A stretch of DNA of 64,000 nt from PALSA-1006 sp041660815. GTDB lineage: Bacteria > Pseudomonadota > Gammaproteobacteria > Burkholderiales > Gallionellaceae. Positions 25,719 through 35,217 of this stretch are shown here, piece after piece (position 1 is the first letter of the stretch; the number at the start of each line of letters is the position of its first letter). Where the stretch lies: positions 186,001 through 250,000 of the forward strand of contig JBAZVN010000001.1 in assembly GCA_041660815.1 (NCBI GenBank). Reading direction: 5' to 3'. The notes under the pieces were generated by a model, which did not search any database, was not told the DNA's origin, and saw only the letters and a list, made by a program, of their open reading frames with translations. The position numbers were made by a program, and so were the translations under genes.

Positions 25719-27866
25719 CTAAAGCGCTTCCAATTTGGCGTACTCCAGCGATAGCCATTTGCTTCCTGCACGCTTGAAGTTCACTTGCACACGCCCCTCG
25801 TTGCCCGCACCCTCGGTATCCGTCACCACCCCCTCGCCAAACTTCTGGTGAAACACACGCTGACCGATACGCCACAAACTACCGCCCCCTTTGGGCTGTA
25901 CCACTCGCGGCGCGCGCGAAATGGTCGATGCGGGCGCATAAAATTCATTCTTTTTCTTGGCGGCAACTTGCGGGGTAATCCACTGCAACAATTCTTCCGG
26001 CAACTCGCTTAAAAAGCTCGATACTCTGCTGTAATTTGTTTGCCCGTGCAGCATACGGCTTTGCGCAAAGGTGAGATACAACCTGCGCCGCGCACGGGTA
26101 ATCGCCACGTACATCAGACGTCGCTCTTCATCCAATCCGCCATCCACATTCTGGCTGTTCTGGTGCGGAAATAAACCGTCTTCCAGACCGCTGATAAATA
26201 CCGTGTGAAATTCCAAGCCTTTGGCCGCATGCACCGTCATCAGATGCATCGCATCGTCACTCTCGCCGGCCTGATGTTCGCCGGCTTCCAGCGCGGCATG
26301 CGTGAGAAACGAGGTCAGGCTGTCATCTTCGTTTTCATGCACGAATAAAGTTGCCGCATTCATCAGCTCGTTCAAGTTTTCCAGACGTTCCTGCGCTTCA
26401 CGCTGCTTGGCACCCGTTTCATTTTGATAGTGCGCGACCAGCGTGCTATGCACCAATACATGGTCGACAATTTCAGGCAAGGGCAACTCGCGCGTTACCT
26501 CGGTCATCGCCTGAATCATCTGGGCAAAAGCCGCCACCTTACCGCTGGCTTGGCAGGCCGCTTGCCATAAGGTCATGTTCTGCGCGCGCGCCGATTCCTG
26601 CAATTGTTCAATGCTGCGCGTACCGATGCCGCGCACGGGGAAATTGATAACGCGCAGCAAGGCGTTGTCGTCATCGGGATTGTTAATCAGGCGCAAATAC
26701 GCCAGCGCATGTTTAATTTCCTGGCGCTCAAAAAATCGCAAACCGCCGTACACGCGATACGAAACTCCCGCAGATACCAGCGCATGTTCCAGCACGCGTG
26801 ATTGCGCATTGGAACGATACAAAATTGCCATTTCGCTGTAATTGATTCCTTCGCGATTCAGCTGCCTGGCTTCTTCAACAATGAACTTGGCTTCTTCAGC
26901 ATCCGTCGGCGCCTCGTAGACGCGCAACAACTCCCCCTGATTTTCCGAGGTCCATAAATTTTTCCCCAAGCGGTTGCGGTTATTTTGAATCAGGGCATTT
27001 GCGGCATCCAGAATATTGCCGTGCGAGCGATAGTTTTGCTCCAGTTTAATCACATTCTCGACATGGAAATCGCGCAACAATTCCTGCATATTGCCCACAT
27101 TGGCACCGCGAAATGCATAGATAGACTGATCGTCGTCGCCCACCGCAAATAAAGCATTATTGCGACTGGCCAATAATTTTAACCAGCGATACTGCAACGG
27201 GTTGGTATCCTGAAATTCATCCACCAGAATATGCTGAAAACGTTCCTGATAATGCTCGCGCAGCGACTGGTTGCGCGACAACAAATCGTAACAGCGCAAC
27301 AGCAACTCCGAGAAATCCACAACCCCTTCACGCTGGCATTGCGCGTCATATTCGGCGAATACCTCGACTTTTTTGCGGGTGTACGGATCGAAAGCTTCCA
27401 CCTCATGCGCGCGCAGGCCCTGCTCTTTGCTACCGCTGATAAATTGCTGCATTTCACGCGGCGGAAATTTTTCATCATCCACATTCAACACCTTCATCAG
27501 GCGCTTAATCATGGCAAGTTGATCGCCACTATCGAGAATCTGAAAAGTCTGCGGCAGATTCGCCTCGCGAAAATGGGCGCGCAGCAAGCGGTTACACAGC
27601 CCGTGAAACGTGCCAATCCACATGCTGCGCGTATTGATTGGCAACATCGCCGACAAGCGCGTGCTCATTTCCTTTGCCGCTTTATTGGTAAAAGTCACCG
27701 CCAGAATGGCATGCGGACTCACTTGCTGATTACTAATTAACCAGGCAATGCGCGTGGTCAGTACGCGTGTTTTACCGCTACCGGCTCCCGCTAGAATCAA
27801 GGCGGATTGGGGAGGCAACGTTACTGCGGCCAATTGTTCGGGATTGAGTCCTGCAAGAATATTCAT
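25719..27866 (-). CDS. uvrD: DNA helicase II UvrD
   Basis: SF1A 3'-5' helicase for mismatch and nucleotide excision repair. 715 residues. LAGAGSGKTRVLTTRIAWLI is motif I, VDEFQDTNPLQYRWL motif II, FAVGDDDQSIYAFRGANV motif III, YRSHGNILD motif IV, MTVHAAKGLEFHTVFI motif V and ITRARRRLYL motif VI. The C-terminal Tudor-like segment (RVFHQKFGEGVVTDTEGAG) binds RNA polymerase in E. coli. A MITE-like repeat occupies its 5' leader. mutS is also in this window, far away. Confidence 0.97.
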   Translation of the reverse strand: MNILAGLNPEQLAAVTLPPQSALILAGAGSGKTRVLTTRIAWLISNQQVSPHAILAVTFTNKAAKEMSTRLSAMLPINTRSMWIGTFHGLCNRLLRAHFREANLPQTFQILDSGDQLAMIKRLMKVLNVDDEKFPPREMQQFISGSKEQGLRAHEVEAFDPYTRKKVEVFAEYDAQCQREGVVDFSELLLRCYDLLSRNQSLREHYQERFQHILVDEFQDTNPLQYRWLKLLASRNNALFAVGDDDQSIYAFRGANVGNMQELLRDFHVENVIKLEQNYRSHGNILDAANALIQNNRNRLGKNLWTSENQGELLRVYEAPTDAEEAKFIVEEARQLNREGINYSEMAILYRSNAQSRVLEHALVSAGVSYRVYGGLRFFERQEIKHALAYLRLINNPDDDNALLRVINFPVRGIGTRSIEQLQESARAQNMTLWQAACQASGKVAAFAQMIQAMTEVTRELPLPEIVDHVLVHSTLVAHYQNETGAKQREAQERLENLNELMNAATLFVHENEDDSLTSFLTHAALEAGEHQAGESDDAMHLMTVHAAKGLEFHTVFISGLEDGLFPHQNSQNVDGGLDEERRLMYVAITRARRRLYLTFAQSRMLHGQTNYSRVSSFLSELPEELLQWITPQVAAKKKNEFYAPASTISRAPRVVQPKGGGSLWRIGQRVFHQKFGEGVVTDTEGAGNEGRVQVNFKRAGSKWLSLEYAKLEAL

Positions 27867-27868
27867 AA

Positions 27869-28010
27869 GGGCACCTCTAAAAATTGAATTTACTGCGCGA
27901 TGCGGCGTTGCTCACAAAAAATTACTCCCTACATATTGTGTATATGCTGCGTCCTAATTTTTTGTTCGCGCCTTGCCTAGCCTTGAAAATTAAATTTTTA
28001 GAAGCGCCCA
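27869..28010. mobile_element. MITE-like dispersed repeat, copy 2
   Basis: About 142 bp with terminal inverted repeats: left GGGCACCTCTAAAAATTGAA, right AATTAAATTTTTAGAAGCGCC. The interior matches copy 1 at 13562-13695 with only scattered differences. It begins 3 bases before the uvrD start codon, so it forms the uvrD leader and must carry or replace its ribosome site. The right end is 14 bases from the prk terminator. No transposase is encoded. Confidence 0.82.
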
Positions 28011-28023
28011 TAAATCCTCAAAT

Positions 28024-28055
28024 GAAAAACGGGGAACTGAATTTCAGTTCCCCGT
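28024..28055 (-). terminator. Intrinsic terminator after prk
   Basis: Reading the minus strand, ACGGGGAACTGAA / TTCAGTTCCCCGT forms a perfect stem with a minimal loop and is followed by five T. It ends the phosphoribulokinase transcript. Confidence 0.88.
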
Positions 28056-28073
28056 TCGTACAATAACACTAAA

Positions 28074-28970
28074 TTACTTTTTCTTGTTTGCGATCAAATC
28101 ATGCATGATCGGGGCGAGAATAATTTCCATCGCCAGACTCATCTTGCCGCCGGGAACTACCAGGGTATTGGCGCGTGACATGAAAGAGTCATGAATCATA
28201 TCAAGCAGATACGGAAAATCCACACCCTTTGGTGTGCGGAAGCGGATCACCACAAAGCTCTCATCCGGCGTTGGAATGTCGCGTGCAATAAACGGATTTG
28301 AAGTATCTACAGTTGCAATACGCTGGAAGTTAATGTCCGTGTAAGTAAACTGCGGCGCAATAAAGTTAATGTAATCCGGCATACGGCGCATGATGGTATC
28401 AACAGTGGCCTCGGCAGAATAACCGCGCTCCGCTTTATCACGGTGAATTTTTTGGATCCACTCCAAGTTCACAACCGGCACAACACCGATACTCAGGTCT
28501 ACAAACTTACCAGCATCAATGTTTTGTTTTTCATCTTTAGCCAAGCCGTGCAGACCTTCGTAAAACAGCAGGTCAGAGTTAGCTTCGATGTCTTCCCAAG
28601 GAGTAAATACACCTGGAGTTAGATTAGTAAGATTGAAGTGTTTATTGTGCTCTACCGCTTCTGCGTCGCTATGCACGTAGTAGCGACGTTTGCACATGCC
28701 GGTTTCGCCATAGACTTTAAATGTTTCTTGAATTTTGTCGAAGTGGTTAGCCTCGGGGCCAAAGTGGCTGAATGTGTTGTGGCCGGCTTTCGCTGCTTCG
28801 GCGGCTGCGGCACGGAATGCCATACGATCCAAACTGTGCAGGCTGTCGCCTTCGATTACGGCAGCAGAAATTTTTTCGCGGCGGAAGATGTTTTCAAATG
28901 CGCGTTTGGCGGTAGTTGTACCTGCACCAGATGAACCGGTTACGGCAATAACGGGATGTTTACGTGACAT
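28074..28970 (-). CDS. prk: Phosphoribulokinase (class I)
   Basis: Phosphorylates ribulose 5-phosphate to RuBP, unique to the Calvin cycle. 298 residues, the size of the octameric proteobacterial enzyme. The P-loop is VTGSSGAGTTTAKRAF near residue 10. The conserved blocks EGDSLH, GHNTFSHFGPEANHF and DLLFYEGLHG are present. A good ribosome site (CAGGAG, 8 bases before ATG) is visible, and TAGAAT lies about 40 bases upstream as a possible -10. It stands alone here without other cbb genes. This is the main evidence for autotrophy. Confidence 0.96.
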   Translation of the reverse strand: MSRKHPVIAVTGSSGAGTTTAKRAFENIFRREKISAAVIEGDSLHSLDRMAFRAAAAEAAKAGHNTFSHFGPEANHFDKIQETFKVYGETGMCKRRYYVHSDAEAVEHNKHFNLTNLTPGVFTPWEDIEANSDLLFYEGLHGLAKDEKQNIDAGKFVDLSIGVVPVVNLEWIQKIHRDKAERGYSAEATVDTIMRRMPDYINFIAPQFTYTDINFQRIATVDTSNPFIARDIPTPDESFVVIRFRTPKGVDFPYLLDMIHDSFMSRANTLVVPGGKMSLAMEIILAPIMHDLIANKKK

Positions 28971-29080
28971 GTTGTGTCTCTCCTGAAGGGTGGTTAAAAT
29001 TTATTTTGCAGTATTCTAGCAGAACCTTAGAAATGCCGCTAACAGCTTAAATGCTTAGCAGTCTGAATATTAATGACGGA

Positions 29081-29086
29081 TATAAT
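29081..29086 (+). promoter_or_regulatory. Possible leuS -10 element
   Basis: A perfect TATAAT lies 35 bases before the leuS ATG. No good -35 is seen at 16-18 bases upstream, so this is only suggestive. Confidence 0.4.
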
Positions 29087-29121
29087 GCCGTTTTAATTTT
29101 GCCACGAACCCCAAATTAATC

Positions 29122-31755
29122 ATGCAAGCCAATTACTCCCCTAAAGATATTGAATCAGCCGCACAACAGCAATGGGACAGCCAGCAGGCTTTTCTCGCCC
29201 AGGAAAATAGCGAAAAACCAAAATATTACTGCTTGTCCATGTTCCCCTACCCCTCGGGCAAGTTGCACATGGGCCATGTACGCAACTACACAATCGGCGA
29301 TGTATTAAGCCGCTACCACCGTATGCAGGGCTACAACGTGCTGCAACCGATGGGCTGGGATGCCTTTGGCCTGCCCGCTGAAAATGCCGCGATGGCGAAC
29401 AACGTGCCGCCCGCCGCGTGGACGTATTCCAACATCGAATACATGAAGCAGCAGTTGAAGTCGCTGGGCTTGGGCGTGGATTGGTCGCGCGAAGTGACCA
29501 CCTGCAAACCGGATTATTACCGCTGGGAGCAGTGGCTGTTCAACCGCCTATTCAAAAAAGGTGTGATCTATAAAAAGACTTCCACGGTGAACTGGGACCC
29601 GGTGGACAATACCGTGCTGGCGAACGAACAGGTGATCGACGGGCGCGGCTGGCGCTCCGGCGCGCAGGTGGAAAAACGTGAGATACCGATGTATTTCTTC
29701 CGCATCACGCAATACGCCGATGAACTTTTGCAAGATCTGGATACCCTCCCCGGCTGGCCGGAGCAGGTCAAAACCATGCAGGCTAACTGGATCGGCAAAA
29801 GCTACGGTGTGCGCTTTGCGTTTCCGTATGAGTTGGACGGCAAACAGGACAAGCTGTGGGTCTACACCACGCGCGCCGACACCATCATGGGCGTGACCTT
29901 TGTGGCGGTGGCGGCGGAACACCCGCTGGCCACTTACGCGGCGCAGAAAAATCCGGCGCTCGCCGCCTTTGTCGAGGAATGCAAACACGGCGGTGTAGCG
30001 GAAGCCGATATCGCCACCATGGAAAAGAAAGGCATGCCGACGGATATCTCGGTGACCCATCCGCTTACTGGTGAACAGGTGCCGGTATGGGTCGGTAATT
30101 ATGTGCTGATGAGCTACGGTGAAGGCGCGGTGATGGCGGTACCGGCGCACGACGAACGCGATTTCGGCTTTGCCAAGAAATACGGCCTGCCGATCAAACA
30201 GGTGATCGAGAGAAGCACCGCAGCCCCATCCACGGATGATGCCTCAATTGAAGAAAGAGTGTTCGACCCCACAAAATGGAAAATATGGTACGAGTGGAAG
30301 TCAAATACCATTGTCCGCACCGTCAACTCCGGCAAATATGACGGACTGTATTTCGACCAAGCCGTGGATGCCATCGCCGCCGATCTCGCCGCCAAAGGCT
30401 TGGGCGAAAAGAAGACCCAGTTCCGCCTGCGCGACTGGGGCATCTCGCGCCAACGCTATTGGGGCTGCCCCATCCCTATCATCCATTGCCCTACCTGCGG
30501 CGATGTGCCGGTGCCGGATGAGCAGTTGCCGGTGAAGCTACCGGAGAACGTGGTGCCGGACGGCGCGGGTTCGCCGCTGGCAAAGATGCCGGAATTTTAT
30601 GAATGCACCTGCCCGCAGTGCGGAGGCAAGGCGCGGCGCGAGACCGACACCATGGACACTTTCGTGGAATCGTCGTGGTACTACGCGCGCTACGCCAGCC
30701 CGCAATGCGACACCGGCATGGTGGACAAAGCGGCGGCGCAAAAATGGTTACCGGTGGATCAATACATCGGCGGCATCGAGCACGCAATTTTGCATTTGCT
30801 GTATGCGCGTTTCTTCCACAAGCTGATGCGCGACGAGGGGTTGGTGACAGGCAACGAACCGTTCAAAAATTTATTGACCCAAGGCATGGTGGTCGCACCG
30901 ACTTTTTATCGCGACTTACCCGCCGGCAAAAAGCTGTGGATCAACCCCGCCGAAGTGGAAGTTGAGATAGACGCGAAAGCGCGCCCCATCGGCGCGAAGC
31001 TGATCGCCGATGGCAAACCCGTGGTGATCGGCGGCACGGAGAAAATGTCGAAATCGAAGAACAACGGCGTCGATCCGCAGGCCATCATCGACGCTTACGG
31101 TGCCGACACCGCGCGCCTTTTCATGATGTTTGCCGCACCGCCCGACCAGCAACTGGAATGGTCAGATGCGGGCGTGGAAGGCTCGTATCGTTTCTTGCGC
31201 CGTGTGTGGAATCTGTCTGCCGAATTGGCGAATCACGATCTCAAGAAAGCTATTTCAGGCAAATTAGCAGAGTCAGACCAAGCGCTGCGACGCGAAATAT
31301 ATCTGGCTTTGAAACAAGCCAATTTCGACTTCTCGCGCTTTCAATTTAATACCGTTGTGTCCGCCACAATGAAGATATTAAATTCACTGGAAAAAGCCAA
31401 AGCAAGTGCGGATCATGCCGTGCTGGGCGAGGGCTTATCCATCCTGCTGCGCCTGCTCTCCCCCATCACGCCGCACATTGCGCAGACCCTCTGGAAAGAG
31501 CTCGGCTACGGCGATGACATCCTCGCGACAACCTGGCCGGAAGTGGACGAGTCCGCGCTGGAGCAGGACGAAATCGAGCTGATGATTCAGGTGAACGGCA
31601 AGCTGCGCGGCAGTCTGCGCGTGGCAAAAGACGCCGATAAAGCTGCCATTGAACAGCTCGCCTTGGCACACGAGGTAGTGCAAAAACAACTCGCCGGCGC
31701 CCCGGCCAAAAAAGTCATTGTTGTGCCCGGAAGATTGGTGAATATCGTCGCATGA
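29122..31755 (+). CDS. leuS: Leucyl-tRNA synthetase
   Basis: Class Ia synthetase, 877 residues, bacterial length. The HIGH-type motif lies in PYPSGKLHMGHVRNYTIGD (about 40-58). The editing domain (about 225-415) includes YTTRADTIMGVTFVAVAAEH. CPIPIIHCPTCGDVPVPDEQ is the zinc-knuckle region, and EKMSKSKNNGVDP the KMSKS loop (near 640). Head of leuS-lptE-holA, with an ATGA overlap to lptE. No internal damage. Confidence 0.98.
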   Translation: MQANYSPKDIESAAQQQWDSQQAFLAQENSEKPKYYCLSMFPYPSGKLHMGHVRNYTIGDVLSRYHRMQGYNVLQPMGWDAFGLPAENAAMANNVPPAAWTYSNIEYMKQQLKSLGLGVDWSREVTTCKPDYYRWEQWLFNRLFKKGVIYKKTSTVNWDPVDNTVLANEQVIDGRGWRSGAQVEKREIPMYFFRITQYADELLQDLDTLPGWPEQVKTMQANWIGKSYGVRFAFPYELDGKQDKLWVYTTRADTIMGVTFVAVAAEHPLATYAAQKNPALAAFVEECKHGGVAEADIATMEKKGMPTDISVTHPLTGEQVPVWVGNYVLMSYGEGAVMAVPAHDERDFGFAKKYGLPIKQVIERSTAAPSTDDASIEERVFDPTKWKIWYEWKSNTIVRTVNSGKYDGLYFDQAVDAIAADLAAKGLGEKKTQFRLRDWGISRQRYWGCPIPIIHCPTCGDVPVPDEQLPVKLPENVVPDGAGSPLAKMPEFYECTCPQCGGKARRETDTMDTFVESSWYYARYASPQCDTGMVDKAAAQKWLPVDQYIGGIEHAILHLLYARFFHKLMRDEGLVTGNEPFKNLLTQGMVVAPTFYRDLPAGKKLWINPAEVEVEIDAKARPIGAKLIADGKPVVIGGTEKMSKSKNNGVDPQAIIDAYGADTARLFMMFAAPPDQQLEWSDAGVEGSYRFLRRVWNLSAELANHDLKKAISGKLAESDQALRREIYLALKQANFDFSRFQFNTVVSATMKILNSLEKAKASADHAVLGEGLSILLRLLSPITPHIAQTLWKELGYGDDILATTWPEVDESALEQDEIELMIQVNGKLRGSLRVAKDADKAAIEQLALAHEVVQKQLAGAPAKKVIVVPGRLVNIVA

Positions 31756-32273
31756 GCATAAAACTTTCGACCTCATTGCTGCTTATTTTCATCAGCCTGT
31801 CTTTAACAGCCTGCGGCTTTTACTTGCGCGGGCACAACAAAGATAAAGTTGAAATGGCTTTCAGTAGCGTTTATCTAAAAGCCGGCAGCGAAACCGCCTT
31901 TGTGGCGGACTTGCGCAACTCATTGATTTTTAATGGAATTTTAGTTGAAGATTCATCTAAAAAAGCCACCCTCACGCTGGAAATCATTTCCGAACAGTAT
32001 GATAAGCAAATTTTGGCGTTATCCGGTGCGGGGCGTATTCGCGAGTTTCAATTGCGCTATCGTGTAGTGTTGCGTGCCTATGACGCGCAACTGGACAGCT
32101 GGCTACCCGAAGAAGAGATGCTCATTTTGCGCACGCTGACGTATGACGATGCACAGGTGCTGGCCAAGGAGCAAGAAGAAGCGCTGCTAATGAAAAATAT
32201 GCGTGACGATGCAGTCACTCAAGCACTGCGCCGCTTAAGCCGTGCCAAACCCGTTAAGGTACAAACTCCATAA
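31752..32273 (+). CDS. lptE: LPS-assembly lipoprotein LptE
   Basis: Outer-membrane lipoprotein that plugs LptD during LPS insertion. 173 residues with the lipobox LSLTAC and the family start CGFYLRGHNK. The remainder includes VDLRNS-like and YRVVLRAYDAQ segments of the LptE fold. It overlaps leuS by four bases and holA by one, the standard arrangement. Confidence 0.92.
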   Translation: MSIKLSTSLLLIFISLSLTACGFYLRGHNKDKVEMAFSSVYLKAGSETAFVADLRNSLIFNGILVEDSSKKATLTLEIISEQYDKQILALSGAGRIREFQLRYRVVLRAYDAQLDSWLPEEEMLILRTLTYDDAQVLAKEQEEALLMKNMRDDAVTQALRRLSRAKPVKVQTP

Positions 32274-33280
32274 TGCGCCTCTCCAGCGAAGATTTGCCGC
32301 GTCACCTTGCCAAAGGGCTGGGCAGTTTATATGTCATCCATGGCGAGGCAATGCTGCTGGCAATCGAAGCAGCCGACGCTATTCGCGCGGCTGCTCGCAC
32401 CGCCGGCTATAGCGAGCGTGAAGTTTTTATCGCCGAGCAATATTTCAAGTGGGCGGAGTTACGCAACAGTGCGCAAAGCATGTCTTTATTTTCTTCGCGC
32501 AAAGTCATCGATCTGCGAATTCCTTCCGGCAAACCCGGCATAGAAGGTGCGCAGGCCTTACTCGATCATTGCGAAAATTTAAATCCCGACACTCTGACCC
32601 TTATTTCCTTACCCAAGCTAGAAGGTGCCGCGTTAAAAAGCAAGTGGTTCACCGCACTGGATCAGCATGGCATCGTCATTAGTGCGGACGCGATCCCCCT
32701 CGCCGCTTTGCCGGCGTGGATAGCCGGAAGATTGAAGAATCAGGGGCAATCGGCTGATGCAGATACGCTGGCATTTCTGGCGCAGCGCGTGGAAGGAAAT
32801 CTGCTTGCGGCCTTTCAGGAAATTCAGAAGTTGGCGCTGCTGTTTCCCGCCGGCCCGTTGTCTTTTGAGCAAGTTAAAGATGCCGTGATGGACGTGGCGC
32901 GTTACGATGTTTTCAAACTTTCCGAGGCAATGCTGTCTGGTGATGCAGCACGTTTTGCGCATATTCTGGAAGGCTTGGAAGCCGAAGGCACCGCCACCGT
33001 GCTGGTGTTATGGGCGATCGCGGAAGATATTCGCACCATGGCCAAAGTGACGCGCGCCATGCAAAGCGGCGGCAATCTGGCTAACTCCTTGCGCGATGCC
33101 CGGGTATGGGGGATTAAACAAAAATTGGTAGAGCGTGCCGCGCGCCGTTTCACCCCGAGCTTTGCCGAACGCGCCCTGCGTCAGGCTGCACAAATTGACA
33201 AATTAATCAAAGGGTTGCGAAGCGGAAATGTATGGGATGAGTTACTGCAACTAGGCTTGCGTTGCGCGCAAGTTCGTTAG
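32273..33280 (+). CDS. holA: DNA polymerase III subunit delta
   Basis: Clamp-loader delta subunit, which opens the beta sliding clamp. 335 residues. The N-terminal AAA-like domain carries LYVIHGEAMLLAIEAADAIR, AQSMSLFSSRKVIDLRIPSG is the beta-contact region, and FKLSEAMLSGDAARFAHIL the C-terminal collar. Follows lptE directly. Confidence 0.95.
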   Translation: MRLSSEDLPRHLAKGLGSLYVIHGEAMLLAIEAADAIRAAARTAGYSEREVFIAEQYFKWAELRNSAQSMSLFSSRKVIDLRIPSGKPGIEGAQALLDHCENLNPDTLTLISLPKLEGAALKSKWFTALDQHGIVISADAIPLAALPAWIAGRLKNQGQSADADTLAFLAQRVEGNLLAAFQEIQKLALLFPAGPLSFEQVKDAVMDVARYDVFKLSEAMLSGDAARFAHILEGLEAEGTATVLVLWAIAEDIRTMAKVTRAMQSGGNLANSLRDARVWGIKQKLVERAARRFTPSFAERALRQAAQIDKLIKGLRSGNVWDELLQLGLRCAQVR

Positions 33281-33305
33281 GGTGCCCATTAATATAGTAG
33301 GCTTA

Positions 33306-34709
33306 ATGAGCAAAACACCTAACCGCCGAAAATCCTCAAAGTTACCCGCACTTCTTATGCTGGGCTGTCTTGCTCAGCCCGTCCGGGCGGAATTGCTGCT
33401 TGATCATCATCTTTCAGCACTTCCCGACACCGTTCAAAAATCACATTTCTCCTCTTCCGTTCCCGCAGAAAAAAAATCCCCGGCAGGCCTGACGCTGAAG
33501 GAACTCACCGACTTGGCCTTGCGCAACAATCCCGACACGCGCGAAGCGTGGTCTGCCGTGCAAGTGCAAATGAGTAGCGTGGAAATTGCGCAGGCGGACA
33601 AATATCCAAACATCGGCGCCAATGTTTCTTTGACGCGCGGCTTCTCTTCCGGCCGGAGTGATAGCTCACAAACTCAACTTTCTTCCGGCATCAGCCTGAG
33701 CTACATCTTGTTTGATTTCGGCGCGCGCTCGGCGAACGAACAGGCTGAGCGCAGTAATTTATTGGCCGCCAACTTAACGCAAAACCGTACTCTGCAAGCC
33801 GTGGTGACGCGTGTCGAACAGGCGTATTACCAATTATTAGCCGCCCGGCAAACCGTGCTCGCCGCACAAAAAACTTTAACAACGGTACAGTTCAGCCTGG
33901 ACGTAGCCAATCAGAAACGCCGCTCCGGCATGGCAACCATTGGCGATGTGTATCAGGCGCAAACTGCTGTGGCGCAAAGCCGCTTACAATTGCGCAAAGC
34001 GCAGGGCGAGGCCGGTAAATTCAAGGGGGTATTGTGTAACGCGGTGGGCTTGGCGGTGAATACCGAACTGGAGCTTGCCGAAGCGGATGCTCCCCCACCG
34101 GCGCGGGAAATGCAGCTTGGCGTTGCGCAATATTTGGCAAAAGCCAAAACCTCGCGTCCCGATTTGGCCGCACTGGAAGCTCAAACGCGTGCCGCCCGGG
34201 CCAATATTGAAGCTGCCTCGGCGGCGGGCAAACCGGTTCTGGAATTGTCTGTTAATGGCGGACACACTCTCAATAATTTTACCGGGACAAACTTTGCCAA
34301 TGGCAGCAACAGCGCAAGTATCGGCATCAATCTAAACGTGCCGCTGTTTAACGGCTATCGCACTGCAAATACAATCAATCAGGCAGTCGCGCGTGCCGGG
34401 CAGATGGAGGCGTCACTCTCCCGCATAGCACAGCAAATAGAGCTGGAAGTTTGGCAGGCCTATTTTGATCTGGACACCGCAGTAGCGGCAATGGAGAGCG
34501 CGGAGGCGCTGATGCAAAGTGCCCGCCAGGCGCGCGAAGTCACTCAGGCGCGCTATCAGGCCGGCGTGGGAAATTTACAGGAGCTGCTTTCCGCGCAGGC
34601 GAATGAAGCCAATGCGCGCATGGAAGTTATTCAAGCGGAGATGAGCTGGTATGCGGGATTTTCTCGCCTGAACAATGCCATTGGTGAATTTTCCGTGGTA
34701 GCGCAATGA
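33306..34709 (+). CDS. TolC-family outer-membrane efflux protein
   Basis: About 467 residues with an N-terminal signal peptide (LPALLMLGCLAQPVRA). Two OEP repeats follow: LRNNPDTREAWSAVQVQMSS begins the first, and SRPDLAALEAQTRAARANI the second. The periplasmic coiled-coil helices are Ala/Gln-rich. The start at 33306 is ATG; a GTG at 33282 adds eight residues and directly abuts the holA stop. No RND pump or adaptor gene is beside it, so its partner is encoded elsewhere or it is used with the downstream genes. TolC-type exporter function is a family inference. Confidence 0.88.
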   Translation: MSKTPNRRKSSKLPALLMLGCLAQPVRAELLLDHHLSALPDTVQKSHFSSSVPAEKKSPAGLTLKELTDLALRNNPDTREAWSAVQVQMSSVEIAQADKYPNIGANVSLTRGFSSGRSDSSQTQLSSGISLSYILFDFGARSANEQAERSNLLAANLTQNRTLQAVVTRVEQAYYQLLAARQTVLAAQKTLTTVQFSLDVANQKRRSGMATIGDVYQAQTAVAQSRLQLRKAQGEAGKFKGVLCNAVGLAVNTELELAEADAPPPAREMQLGVAQYLAKAKTSRPDLAALEAQTRAARANIEAASAAGKPVLELSVNGGHTLNNFTGTNFANGSNSASIGINLNVPLFNGYRTANTINQAVARAGQMEASLSRIAQQIELEVWQAYFDLDTAVAAMESAEALMQSARQAREVTQARYQAGVGNLQELLSAQANEANARMEVIQAEMSWYAGFSRLNNAIGEFSVVAQ

Positions 34710-34794
34710 AACTGAAAAAATCAGTTTGCTTTAGCATCTTCATCATGCAGAATTACAGGATTCAAAAAATACTAACTTAAAGAGCAGATAAATA

Positions 34795-35217
34795 ATGGGC
34801 ACAAATTACCTTATCAATGCATTACTCGGTGGCATTTTGATCGGCGGCGCATCCGCCCTGTTTTTGTGGATGAATGGGAGAGTCGCGGGCATTAGCGGCG
34901 TCATTAACAATCTATTTTTCTCCAAAGAGCGCCTGTGGCCGGCCATCTTTACGCTGGGCATAGTGGCCGGTGCAGCAGCTTATTATTTACTGGGAGGAGC
35001 CGCCCCGCTGCCGCGCGAAAATTTCCCCGCATGGTTATTGGGGCTGGCCGGCGTGATGGTGGGCTATGGCACAGCTATGGCACGCGGTTGCACCAGCGGC
35101 CATGGTGTATGCGGCCTGGGTTTGATGTCGATGCGCTCATTGATCGCCACACTGACTTTTTTAAGTAGCGGCTTACTGACCACTTTTGTGGTGCGCCATG
35201 TTTTTGGAGTGCTGTAA
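34795..35217 (+). CDS. YeeE/YedE-family transporter half (PmpA-like)
   Basis: A 140-residue inner-membrane protein with four helices. The conserved motif ARGCTSGHGVCGLGLMS contains the two cysteines typical of YeeE/YedE sulfur transporters; full-length relatives take up thiosulfate. LLGGILIGGASALFLWMNGR at the N-terminus is also family-typical. It overlaps the next gene by ATGA; the two halves together equal one full YeeE/YedE protein. Substrate (thiosulfate or another sulfur species) is inferred. Confidence 0.85.
   Translation: MGTNYLINALLGGILIGGASALFLWMNGRVAGISGVINNLFFSKERLWPAIFTLGIVAGAAAYYLLGGAAPLPRENFPAWLLGLAGVMVGYGTAMARGCTSGHGVCGLGLMSMRSLIATLTFLSSGLLTTFVVRHVFGVL

Noticed and set aside
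29548..30150. 200-residue minus-strand frame inside leuS
   Set aside because: Antisense shadow in GC-rich coding sequence; leuS motifs are continuous on the plus strand.
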